Shown one piece after another: positions 35,833 to 46,272 of a stretch of DNA of 64,000 nt (position 1 is its first letter; each line of letters starts with the position of its first letter). Source of the stretch: Zeugodacus cucurbitae (taxonomy: Eukaryota > Arthropoda > Insecta > Diptera > Tephritidae); contig NC_071667.1 of assembly GCF_028554725.1 (NCBI RefSeq), positions 49,159,501 through 49,223,500 on the forward strand, given 5' to 3'. A program made the translations under genes and the position numbers. Below the pieces are notes generated by a model. It did not search any database. It worked only from the letters and a program-made list of their open reading frames with translations, and was not told where the DNA came from.

Positions 35833-38409
35833 TAAGTCAGTAACTTAAATCTGTATTGTTTCTGATAATATCAACAACTTATTTATTTAATATCCATGCA
35901 TTTTAATGGGCATATATTTTAGCATTAGTTGCTGTGTCCCGTTTGATTTTTGTAAATGGTTACAACTAACCAAATTATCTCAAATCACATTTTATACGAA
36001 AATGCAGCTCAAAAATCATACCGGTCATTAGGGCGAGAGCTCATGTATTCTAGTATTCTTCACTTGCTGATTATATTGCAATGAGATTCCTAAAACGAAG
36101 TAGAATACGCCTTGGTATACATTCAGGCAAGATCAAATTGTCAACTAAACACTTCCACTCTTATTGATATTTCACTGTGCTTTTACAAATTATCACTATA
36201 TATCGTGTATAGCAATGTTTTTTTGTAGAATCTAAGAATACATAAATATTACTTAAAAATCTATATTTTTACAAAAATTTAAAGAAGAAATAAATTGCAC
36301 AATACAGCAAACTCGCGGAAGAACAAGCATTTCCACTTACACCATGCAATTTCGCACATCTGCTCTATAATAATGGGAATAAATATATAAATTTTTTTCG
36401 AATTTGAACAGAGCAATTCAGTTGTCGACAATTCACTTCATCTATTCGCCAAGAATGAGCGCTTTATGCTGTCATTGGCGATTTTGTTTTCAAATTGTCG
36501 ATTAGCATAACATACATACGGACAACATGCATATGCACGAGCATAGCAAACTTATGCGCGTCTGTAAAAATCCGCATAAAAATATACGCAAACATCAAAG
36601 CGGGCACACACACATACTCGTTCATTCATACATATGCATGTGCATGTGTGTGCAGTTATAAATGCAGACTGGCGTTGACCACTCGTTTTTGTTATAAAAA
36701 ATCGCTTATGCAGCTGAGCTCTGCTTCTGATTGCTCGTGCTTTATTGATCTCTTATTCAGTGAAATGAGATGGCGAAAATATTCAACAGAAACCGACAGC
36801 CACAGCTGTCTGTGTACTTCAGTACATAACTATGTGAGTATGAACTATTCTATATGTACATATGTATATATCATATATACTCGTATATTACTGTCTACTC
36901 CGTAGCGTGTCAATGCATTGACTGCATTTTTAACTCATTTCCATGCACATTTTTCTTGTAATTCCTCCTCACTGTTATATATTTTATTAATGTGTGTGTA
37001 CGTATTTATGTACATATGTAAATTCAAAGCATTTCAGCTGAATTTTCTCTGCGCTTACTTTGCTCCATCCTTTTTGTTAGCTTCATAAATCATCTCGAAA
37101 TGTCAGTGTGCGCTCATCTGGTTGCATCTCCATCCATTTTCACACATTCGCATTTAATGCTTTGCATTGAGTTGTCGACGCGAATACGTAGATTTCGTAA
37201 GTGGTCATATCTCTTGACGTTTGGCTATGGATATATGTCATTCTTGTCTAAATTACTTTATTTCAAGGAGGAAAGATAATTATGCTTTACTAGCTGCAAC
37301 AAAGTGGTAAATTTCGGTTTTGGATACATCAGTATTAAATATATGGTGAGATTCGGAAAGCTGGTGGACACAATCTCTTTACAGTGGCTCGGTACATACG
37401 AATTGGTTTTAAAGTTTGTGATTTAAAATTTAAAAAAATTATGCATATATTTTGTCTTATAATATGTATGTGTATGGCTATTTAGTTATTTATTGGTGAT
37501 TTTTAACATATCGATTTCTTGTTAAAATATATTCTTGAAAAAAAAAATATCATCACAAATCCACTGAAAAACTGCATTTAAAATTTGATATCCAATATAT
37601 GTGTTTTTCCATACAATAACATTTTTCTAAATGAACATATCCACTAGTAATAAGAAGCCAAAATTTATCAAAAAAAAAAAATGATAAAAGTGTGATACTA
37701 GTTCAGAATTCAATTTAATAAACAACTTTTTGGTTTATGTAAATTCACAGACAAGTTTTTTGGTTGCATTTTACTCAGGTTTCGCACTCATTTTTTGTTT
37801 TCTGACTTTTTGGTATGCTTCAACTACTCGAAACAGTTTGCCAAATAAACATTTTCAAAAAATTTCAATAATTGTTTTCTGACTAGTTCGATTTGCACTG
37901 GAAGTTTCTCATTGTAAACTAACATATTTTTCATTCATAAATTTTGTATGTTTCACCGCAAATGTGGAATATGGAAGTTTTTAACGAACATGGAAAGCAA
38001 TGTTTGAATTTAAATATATTATACAGAATTTATTTTTTGTTTTTCTAGCATATTAGTATTTCTATGATTTCCGAAAATTGGAACTAAAAATTTACCAGCA
38101 CATGTCCTTAATTCTTTTGAAAAACCATTTAAAAGATTTTATATTTCGATAATCAGGACTACGAATATGAAATAATTTTTAGTGAACACGCAGCAGCATT
38201 ATTTATTGCCATTATAACTGAAGGGAAGATTTTAAGTTCCCTTTTCAATTAAACCCGATTCGAATCACACATTAGACATTCACGATTCTGTTTGTTCTTA
38301 AGTTCTTTCAGTCTGTACGATGTAGTAATATTATTGTGCTTTTAGTTTTCAGTACCTATCGTATACAAAAACTCTTGAATACTGAATGGACACTGGAAAT
38401 ATTAATATC
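35833..38409. other. AT-rich non-coding
   Basis: The 136-codon frame at 36495-36905 is built from CA/TG-rich sequence and shows no domain. Nothing else is recognised. Confidence 0.45.
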
Positions 38410-38411
38410 TA

Positions 38412-38984
38412 AAGGGTGTGTCATATTTTACATTGGTATAGAAATATTTTATATAAATAGCATTGCAATTCACAAAATCACGAAATTTTTCAATTCAATA
38501 AAATTCTAACCATGAATCGTCTCGCATCTAAACAATGTTCTGAAATAAGTACATTTTCACACATCTGGGCGGTTTAAAAAGCCAAAAAAAAAACAAACAA
38601 AAATCTATTAAAGGTCCATGTAATTCCATTATATGACTGTTACGGTCAAAACATAAAGAGTCGAACCGGGCAAGCAAGCAAAGGGCTTGTGGAATGTTTA
38701 TTGATCATCCATAATTCCACATCTGACCTAAATTTTTTTAAAAGACCTATTGTATGCCGGCAATCCATAGATTATTAACAAGCTTAAGATAAAAATTTGT
38801 CTAGATCATTGTTAAACCTCGGAAGCAACTGGAAATAAGGGTAATGTATCATCATGCTATCAAATCAATAGATATGGACATTTGACTTATGTTTTAGTAT
38901 AAAATAATCTAACCAAAGTTGCAAATATCGAAGGTCCAAAATAATCAGGAATTTACAAATCGACAAAGAATATGGCACACCCTG
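38412..38984. mobile_element. 573-bp element with mariner-type ends
   Basis: Left AAGGGTGTGTCATATTTTAC and right, read inward, CAGGGTGTGCCATATTCTTT match at 14 of the first 17 positions. TA flanks both ends (38410-38411 and 38985-38986). There is no transposase; probably a non-autonomous Tc1/mariner derivative. The 159-codon ORF beginning at 38919 crosses its right end and is therefore doubtful. Confidence 0.6.
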
Positions 38985-38986
38985 TA

Positions 38987-39728
38987 CAAATCTCCCGCTA
39001 ATGCACGTGAGCGCATATCATTTGCTAAGCAGCCAGCCAAGCGTAGACAAATAAAACTTTTAACTTTAGAAAAATGCACAAAAACATTAAATGAAAAACA
39101 AAATGTTTCAATAAAATTTCCAGCACTTACAATACGAACACGAACGATTGTACGACATGTCAGATTCAGCATGCATGCTTGCACAGCTATGTATGTAGTA
39201 CTACGAGTATTTGCAGAAACTTGTCTGTGTACTAGATATTTATGTAGGCGAGCATGCAGGAATAAGTGCTGGCAAAGTACGCTTGAACAATTCGCAAATG
39301 CAGCTCAAATCTCAAAGCGCGCAAAACTCAACTTGCAACGAAATGAAATCACCAACTTTATGGATTTTATTTGGAGAAAAATCTGCGTGTCGAATTGAGC
39401 CACATGCTCATAACTGCACATACACACACACACGTATATGTATTATATATATGTATGGATGCACATTTGAAATGCCGTAAGCGTGTACCTAAGTACATAC
39501 TCACACTCATAGCAACAGCACAAAAGCCCGACACATGAGCAGGAACTTTTTAGCTGAGGCACACACACATTCACGTGTATTTGTGACGATGGAAAGTTGT
39601 GAACCTTTTAAATAAAATAAAGTCATTTAAAGTGATCTGATATCAGATACTTACTTTTTGATTCGCTCGCTCATTCGTTCGTTCGCTTCACGCTTCAACG
39701 TAAGCCACCGCATCCCTCTACTGCCGTT
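38987..39728. other. Non-coding, no gene accepted
   Basis: Apart from the long but TTG-initiated frame carried over from the MITE, nothing coding-like is present. Sequence becomes GC-richer from about 39660. Confidence 0.4.
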
Positions 39729-39872
39729 ATGCCCGCCCGCCCGGCTTTAAGCGTTTTATTTTATGAAACGTTAAGCCAAGCTGCCCGATGCGCTTGCACG
39801 CTAGCACTGACTCAGCGCGGACACGATAATACCAAGTTGATAGCAGATAAACAGATATTGAAGATACGTTAA
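39729..39872 (+). CDS. Small ORF 1 of a closely spaced trio, 47 residues
   Basis: The frame starts MPARPALSVLFYETLSQAAR and ends KQILKIR. It has an ATG start and balanced composition in a GC-rich island (39650-40000). The next ORF starts two bases after its stop. I recognise no domain. It might be an upstream ORF in a leader rather than a product in its own right. Confidence 0.2.
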   Translation: MPARPALSVLFYETLSQAARCACTLALTQRGHDNTKLIADKQILKIR

Positions 39873-39874
39873 AT

Positions 39875-39997
39875 ATGTTTGTTGCGGAAAAGTTGGACAG
39901 CGATTGCGTCGGGCAAGTTGATGGCACAGCAGACGACGGTGGTGGCGTGCACGCGACCGTCGTAGCGCCGCCATGCTCCTGTCAAAAACTTTTTTAA
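39875..39997 (+). CDS. Small ORF 2 of the trio, 40 residues
   Basis: The frame begins MFVAEKLDSDCVGQVDGTAD and continues GGGVHATVVAPPCSCQKLF. Composition (Asp, Gly, Val, Cys; GC at third positions) is protein-like and unlike the AT-rich surroundings. The frame is open upstream to 39851, so it could equally be part of an exon. It is followed nine bases after its stop by ORF 3. Confidence 0.25.
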   Translation: MFVAEKLDSDCVGQVDGTADDGGGVHATVVAPPCSCQKLF

Positions 39998-40006
39998 TTC
40001 CATTTG

Positions 40007-40246
40007 ATGTCAAAACTTATTATAAGAAAAATTCGGGCTGGTCATTGGATATCGATGAAGCATTTGAGCATAGTTTGTTTGCTGTTTGTTTGTGTAATAT
40101 GCGCTAATATAAATATTTGCAAGCGGTCTTTATGTGCGTTGACTGGCGGTTTGCGGAGTAGAAGTAAAAACAATTTTAGTCATAAGTTATTGCGATGGAA
40201 TAAGTCACTTACAGGCATCGAAGAAACTTGCAGGCAGCAATTTTAA
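40007..40246 (+). CDS. Small ORF 3 of the trio, 79 residues, secreted-like
   Basis: From ATG 40007 the frame reads MSKLIIRKIRAGHWISMKHL, and an internal Met (about 40052) gives MKHLSIVCLLFVCVICANIN, a good signal peptide with a hydrophobic core. The mature part (KRS, then LRSRSKNNFSHKLLRWNKS) is basic, with possible dibasic cleavage sites, one N-glycosylation motif (NKS) and three cysteines after the core. A small secreted peptide is the best guess. No family is recognised and no splice signals are needed. Starts of this kind also occur by chance. Confidence 0.3.
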   Translation: MSKLIIRKIRAGHWISMKHLSIVCLLFVCVICANINICKRSLCALTGGLRSRSKNNFSHKLLRWNKSLTGIEETCRQQF

Positions 40247-40828
40247 TTTCACGGAGAGAGATTAAACATTAATTTTACTGTTGCTGCTGATTTTACTTCA
40301 AAGCCATATTCTGGCCTTTGCATCTTCTATAAATACATAAATATATTATAAAGGTATGTATAGAGCAGAGAAGGACCAACACTGTTTGTAGAACCAAATA
40401 CGGATTAAAGAATTAAAGTAATTTAAAGATCATCAAGTACTAATCTGATTAGAAAGTTGCAGTAATTAACATGGCGTTGCGCTTGCAGTTGTTACATCGT
40501 TTTGAAAACATCTATCCCAAGTGTGTTTTAAATTTTGTCGATGGAATCTACTTTACTTGAAATTTTGTTTTAAAAATTTTGTTTTTGTTTTAAAATGACG
40601 AATTGTGGCAACGTTTCTAGAACTACGAATGAGTCCGACGAACGGATGATGACACGAACGGATTGCGACGCCATCGACCTCAAAAACATATGCAAACCGA
40701 AAGAAATCGATGAAATGTTGTACGAAAATCGTGGATGGTAGAATGAATGATCTCAATTAGTTCATTTTAAGACCTAATAGTTTATCAAGAATTCCGCAAG
40801 AATTCCGAATTTACCGAATTTATGGCTA
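40247..40828. other. AT-rich spacer
   Basis: No gene is seen between the small ORFs and repeat copy E. Confidence 0.45.
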
Positions 40829-41905
40829 AATAGGTAAGGAACGGCTAAGTTAGGGTGGAATCGAACATTTTATACTCTCGAAATTTATTGCTGTAGTTTT
40901 ATTAGGATAACACATTATTCGACCCCTATATTCGGCATAAAGTCCAATATAATAACGAAAATCATCATATATAGTATATAAGGGATGAGGTAATTCCTGA
41001 AGCGATTTTGCTCATTTTCACCATCAAAATAAACTATATCAAAGACTATATGCTCTCTTAATTTTGTTACGATATCTCACATATTATTCGGTATATGCGG
41101 GATAAAACCCACCATATTTTTGTAAACCCTATAATTAGGTATATGGGAGCTGGGGGAAGTTATGACCCGATTTTAATAATTTTTTGTATAGAGACACATT
41201 ATTAGAAGAAAAAAAACATCCTCTGAATTACATTAAAATATCTTAATGATATTTTCAGTGAAAAATTATCTTTAGGCACTGAATGCTTCATGCTCCATAT
41301 CTGGGAACTTGAAAAGTTGTAATCCGATTTCGGCAATTTTTCCACAAGTGGATGTGGCGATGATATAAAGAATTTGTGTAAAGTTGTATTGTGCTATCTT
41401 CATCGGTTCCTTAGGTATACATTATAAAGTGAAAGAATCAGATGGAATTCAAAATTGAGTTATATGGGAAGAAGTCTTGGTTGTGAACCGATTTCGCCCA
41501 TTTTACATCCGTATCATCAGGGTGTCAAGAAAGTATTACGTACGGGTTTTGAAATCGGTCGTGTAGTTTCTAAGATATAGTTTTTGACCCATACGTACGA
41601 AAAACTTATTAGGGGGCGGGGCCTCGCCTACTTAAAAAAAATACATACAAATATTCACCTTGAAATTTTGTGTTAATGCTCCCTAATGCGATCTCTTATA
41701 CCAAATTTCTCTTTTATAACTTTATTTATGGCTTAGTTATGAACCTGTATAAGTTTTCGGTTTTCCCCATTTTGTGGGCGAGGCAATTGTCCGATTCAGA
41801 TTTCAACATTTTCAACAGCAACACTCTTACGGTCCCAAGGAACATGTGTACCAAGTTTCGTCAGATATCTTAATTTTTGCTCAAGTTATCCGTTACGGAC
41901 GCAGT
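40829..41905 (-). repeat. Dispersed hairpin-ended repeat, copy E (reverse)
   Basis: In reverse orientation this shows the closing end first (GGTAAGGAACGGCTAAGTT, then CGAACATTTTATACTCTCG), a long body with CCGATTTCGCCCATTTT, GGGGGCGGGGCC and GTGTACCAAGTTTCGTCAG, and stops near 41905 just before the GTCY microsatellite and hairpin. It is therefore truncated at its 5' side. No coding capacity. Confidence 0.75.
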
Positions 41906-42067
41906 TATTTGGCTTTTACGAAATTTTCATCAATTAAGTGAACCAACTTGGTGCATATAGTTTCATATAACAGATTACTCACTGCATCGCTAAATTTTCA
42001 ATGGATTCCACTGTTTTTAATGACCTGAGCATATTTTTCAAAATCTTTATAATTTTTCCATAACAAG

Positions 42068-42322
42068 TCTGCGAGTGTTTTAAGATTCAACAAGATAAGC
42101 GCCTAAAGCGCACTTCATCGTTGAAACCTGCCACAACAGTTCTTGTTTATTTCGCCAGCGCTTTGTTTTTCATATTTATAATAGCTTTAACAAACAACCA
42201 ACAGTTCATCAGCAGTCAAATAGCTACTTCATCTGCAGTTGGCCGTAAGGCGGCAGTCGTCAGTGCGCCAGACAACATAGCAAAGGAAAACTTTATACGG
42301 CCCGCAGTCCAGTCCAAAATGA
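42068..42322 (+). CDS. Candidate internal exon encoding a type II membrane segment
   Basis: An open frame runs from an acceptor-like CCATAACAAG (ends 42067) to a donor-like site (A then GTAAGC at 42323). It reads a basic tail (KIQQDKRLKRTSSLKPATT), a 17-18 residue membrane span (VLVYFASALFFIFIIAL), then a stem-like hydrophilic part (NNQQFISSQIATSSAVGRK, then APDNIAKENFIRPAVQSKM). A basic tail, one membrane span and a stem is the design of Golgi glycosyl- and sulfotransferases, and also of other type II proteins. No catalytic domain is present here, so the gene cannot be named. Without the donor the frame would end at 42342. Codon use looks coding-like, but no ATG precedes the membrane span inside this exon. 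Confidence 0.4.
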
Positions 42323-42342
42323 GTAAGCAACTGAATGATTGA

Positions 42343-43944
42343 GTAAATGAACGAATAAATTAGTAAGTGAGTAAGTCCGACGGCCAAGAGCGAAAGTTTA
42401 TTATGAACTAAATAACTGCGTCGGACATCATCTCGCAGCTACTACTACTACTCATACATGCCATAGCTAACCAACGTGGCAGGCAAATGGACGCAGCAAA
42501 CCAAACCGCCAACGCCACGCTCCATTCCACAATTATTTCGATTGACTGGAGCGCTGGTGGGGGCACCATTAACTTCTGCCGCATCATCGTTAGGGCATCT
42601 AGCCTGCCTACTGCCTACAGTGTTTTCCCCGTTGTTATTCTGTGTATTTACAGCAGTTTGTTTGTTGTTGTGCATAGTTATTTGTTGTTCTATTATTTAT
42701 TTTTTTTTTTAATTTTTACTGCTAATTCAATGTAGCAAACCCTCACAGCCATGCACCAACTTTTTGGTATAACTTTGCCAACATCCTCTTCACCATGAGT
42801 TCCTCCGCGGGTAGTTCACTTACTGCGTGCACTCAAGAGGCATGGTCATGGCGTGCTTAATGCTTTTTTGTTGAATGATGATTGAGCTGGATGATGTTGC
42901 TGGATGAAGTGCGCGCTCATGGAATATGGCTGTTGTTGAAATGTTGCTTCTTAATTTGTTTTTGTTAATTGCTATTGGCCAGCTTAAATTGTTAAATGAA
43001 ATGAAATTTGTATCTTTTAATTTAAACTACCACGCTGCTCAACACGCAGCGTTATTTTGGGCATCGGCACTTTTGCTTTCGTACGCATGAAAAGTTATTT
43101 GAAATGTTTACGGACTTTTTGCCGGTACCGTTGAATTTTTCGCCTCATTTCGTCCCTTGAGCATCATCAACAGCGTTGGTATGTAGTATATTTTTATGTT
43201 CTATTTCCTCCTCATCAACTGCAAGACTCTTCTTTTTTTGACTTTATTACTTTTTTGTTGTTGCCCTAATTTTGTGGTAAATACATCGTTATTGCCGTAA
43301 TCTGTCTAAATTTCTATTATGAGCGTTTCCAACAAAATTTGGGTTGGTCAGTAGCATACTTCATAAAAAGTAGTAACTGAAGTGGGTGAATGTGTTAAAG
43401 CAAATTCATGGAGAGCTGCTGGGGGAATAATGAAAGTGTTTACTTATAGTAAACTAACTGTATGCTGACAGTACATAGTAAGCAATTTCTCGATAATTAA
43501 AACAATTTCACTCCTAAATAGTCTACATTTATCCCACCGAACTCTACTCAGGCCACTTAATGGAAGTGAGGTCAAGTAAAAGCAGCCACTTGTACTTCAT
43601 TTTATGAATTTTTAGGGTAGCAAGACGCATTTTGACTTGGCCCCGATGAAAGCTGATATCAATTTTTTTCTTCATATTTAATATTTTATTACGTCATATT
43701 TCGCAATAAATGTAACTTAAAGACACCAAATGCAATAACCAACGAGCAATTTGCCATATTATCTGAAAGACGTTGTTCGTTTGCCAAATTACTAGGACTA
43801 CGACATTAATATTCGTTGACTTGATCTTAAGAGATAATAAAGGAAAGTTTTTTTTTACAATTGTACCTAGTACACAATGATCAAATATAACAACAATTCA
43901 ATTCTAATAAGTTAAAAATAATAATTAAAAGCTAAATGTTAGAG
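42343..43944. other. Non-coding, GC-richer at first
   Basis: Positions 42420-43200 have balanced composition with T-rich ORFs and no domain. The remainder is AT-rich. Intron or intergenic sequence. Confidence 0.4.
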
Positions 43945-44470
43945 AAATTCATTTGCTGCTACAGTTGCCTTGCTAAGTCTGAAGGTCTCTTACGTTTCAG
44001 TCGGTTTTCTCGTTCAGCAGTACCGATGAGTCTGGAGGCCTCTTCATTTACATGCTGTCTAAGCTTCATAAGTTTTATTATTTCGTTTACTACTGAATTC
44101 ACACCAAGATCACGGTGTGAAGGACAGCAGAACAGCAGATCTAACATACCAACGAGCATTAACTATGCTTCTTAGTACCTTATTTTGGAAGCGCTGAATG
44201 CAGGCAATACAGTTTTGACTTGAGCAACCCAAATTTTAAATCAAGCTCACACCTTTTTTTCTTGGCATGCTCTTTCCAGCGAAGCTTAGCATCTTGGGTG
44301 ATTCCTAGGTACTTAGCAATATTGTGATGTGGTATAGGAGTACCATTTGTATAAATGGGATGGAATGATGGTTTTTTAAGTAAAGTTTACGTGCATTGAT
44401 CTGGAATCGTTCAATTCAATGCGCCACTTGGAAGCCCATTTAGTAATTGCATTGACTGCTGTTTTCACTC
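43945..44470 (-). pseudogene. Jockey-like LINE, 3' end of the reverse transcriptase ORF
   Basis: Reading leftward from 44470, broken frames give AVNAITKWASKWRIELN, NGTPIPHHNIAKYLGITQD, AKLRWKEHAKKK, IQRFQNKVLRSIVNARWYV, then (44159-43959) RDLGVNSVVNEIIKLMKLRQ and a tail ending RLKRKRPSDLARQL. These match in order the thumb and C-terminal region of jockey-clade reverse transcriptases (NGTPIP-H, KYLGI-LD, QRFQNK-LR, RDLG and LKR motifs). The segment with the usual kinked GR-S--L loop is deleted and several stops and frameshifts are present. It is 5' truncated and dead. Confidence 0.8.
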
Positions 44471-44590
44471 GAAAGATAATATATAAATGTCAAACATATT
44501 TTTTTTACTTTACCTATTAGTTGGCAAGTAGTACATTTCAGAAACTTGCTATCTCAAAGAATATGAATGATTTGACCATAGCTTTCATAA

Positions 44591-44780
44591 AAGGTTAGGT
44601 GGGTTTTAAAATTTCAAAAATTGAAAAATAAAATAAAAAATGTTTCTTATTAAATATTACCCAAAATATTAAATCAATCCGAGTAATATTCTAAGAGATA
44701 TACCCTTTGGAAGTTCCTCCCATCAGACCAGGTCCAGGACCAGTATGAATGTAAAACTTTAAACGCTTTTATCTCAAAAC
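44591..44780 (+). repeat. TTAAGGGG-type element, left-end fragment
   Basis: AAGGTTAGGTGGGTTTTAAA, then TCAATCCGAGTAATATTCTA and GATATACCCTTTGGAAG closely match the left 200 bp of the element at 34685. The rest is absent. Confidence 0.65.
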
Positions 44781-46041
44781 TCAATTTGTTTAAGTCGAGG
44801 GCACTATTTCTCTAAAAGATATGAAGCGATAAGTTTTAAAAAGTCGGGATTAAAAAATCTTTAATTTCAAGTTCTGAACCAAATAAGGTGTGTTAAAAAA
44901 ATAACGACAATTTTGAAATTTCGTAAGTTTTCAAAAAATTTGTTGATTGTGTAAAAATGCCGGTGTGACTTTTTCCTATTTCCAAAAACAAACAAACACT
45001 CATAGAGTAAAAGGCTATCTCAAAAATCGAGTTTCTGAAGTGTTTCGACAATTGGAGGAAGCGCCGACATAAGTGCATAATATAGAAAGTGGATTATTTT
45101 AAAGCGACCACATTAATGTATACGAATAGGAAAGCATGAAGATTTCTGAAAAAAAAAAAAATAACAAATGAACGCTGAAATAAATATTAAAGATTTGCAA
45201 TAAATGCACATTTTATGAACGAGGAAACGTAATGAAATTGAGATAACCATAACGAAAAACCAACAATAAATGTCAACGAAAGTGTATGTAGTATAAGTAT
45301 CTCATGAAGACCAAGCTTTTGTGGTATTTAGAGCTAATATATACATATAACGACCACACTTTGTTTAATATTGTATATATGTATGTATATATGTATATGA
45401 AGATGATAGGCATCAAATTCACCAACATAGCTTAAATGCCTTTCGTACACTGACTTGTGACAATCCGTAACAAAAGCAGCAGGCCTTATGGCCTGCCACA
45501 ATTCACGCGCCCCTTTTACAGTAAATGTGCATTCACTAAGCAACCGTTAATCTTGTGGATAATCAATGTCAAACTATTAAACATTTTATTACACTTAATC
45601 CAACACTTGTGGCGCACACTTACACAGCATTTGCATAATCGGAAACTTTTTCTCTGCAGTCCCTTCTCGTGGTTTCTCCAACTCCAACTTTATATTTATT
45701 CTTAACGCCTTGCCACATTTATGACATCATCACAGTTTTATCTGTTTCTTTGCCATCTTTATAAATAACTTCAGTTCATTAGTACGCACAATAACTACCA
45801 CAAATCTGTTTTGCTAACAGTAACAACAACAACAACAGCAATACTAACAAATAACTATTAATATGTATATGCACGAATAATTGCTCTTCATGAAACACAG
45901 GCAAGGATGGCATGGGAGCGCAATGTGCCGAAATCACAGTTATTTGCTATAAATGCATTTATAGGCGAATAGTAAAAATATTTACTCACTATTACAAACG
46001 CATAAATAACGGAGTTTAACGCACCACCTCGCGAATTCAAT
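44781..46041. other. Non-coding, AT-rich
   Basis: Nothing coding-like is seen. A perfect GC-rich hairpin lies at 45479-45496 and a CAA tract at about 45821-45840. Confidence 0.45.
45479..45496. repeat. Perfect GC-rich hairpin
   Basis: GCAGGCC, loop TTAT, GGCCTGC. Unusually GC-rich for its surroundings; function unknown. Confidence 0.4.
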
Positions 46042-46272
46042 ATGCCGTTTACGGCCGCAAAACCATTACGCGCTCATTACACTGAGAGAAATTGGTTCGA
46101 GAGTTATAGTTTTTATTATGCCTCTTTATGTTTATCTCTCATACTTTTATGCTTTGGCAGCAAGTCAGCTAACTCAACAGTTCAGCCAGAAAATGATGCT
46201 CTAAGTACTCTAACACAAGCGCAAATTCACACAGTGTATGCAAACACCACCATATTTGCTGAGTCGTATTGA
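46042..46272 (+). CDS. Candidate small membrane or secreted protein, 76 residues
   Basis: ATG at 46042 in a fair fly context (TCAATATG). The frame gives MPFTAAKPLRAHYTERNW, a hydrophobic segment (FYYASLCLSLILLCFG, about residues 24-39), then a hydrophilic tail with two N-glycosylation motifs (NST, NTT) ending AESY before TGA. Composition is balanced and no other frame is comparably open. No family is recognised. A single-pass or secreted small protein, a first exon, or chance are all possible. Confidence 0.3.
   Translation: MPFTAAKPLRAHYTERNWFESYSFYYASLCLSLILLCFGSKSANSTVQPENDALSTLTQAQIHTVYANTTIFAESY

Noticed and set aside
36495..36905. 136-codon ORF
   Set aside because: Built from CATACA/TGTGTG simple sequence, Cys/Thr/Tyr-rich, no domain.
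38919..39398. 159-codon ORF on the plus strand
   Set aside because: It starts at TTG, crosses the right end of a TA-flanked inverted-repeat element, and has no domain; the first ATG is late in the frame.
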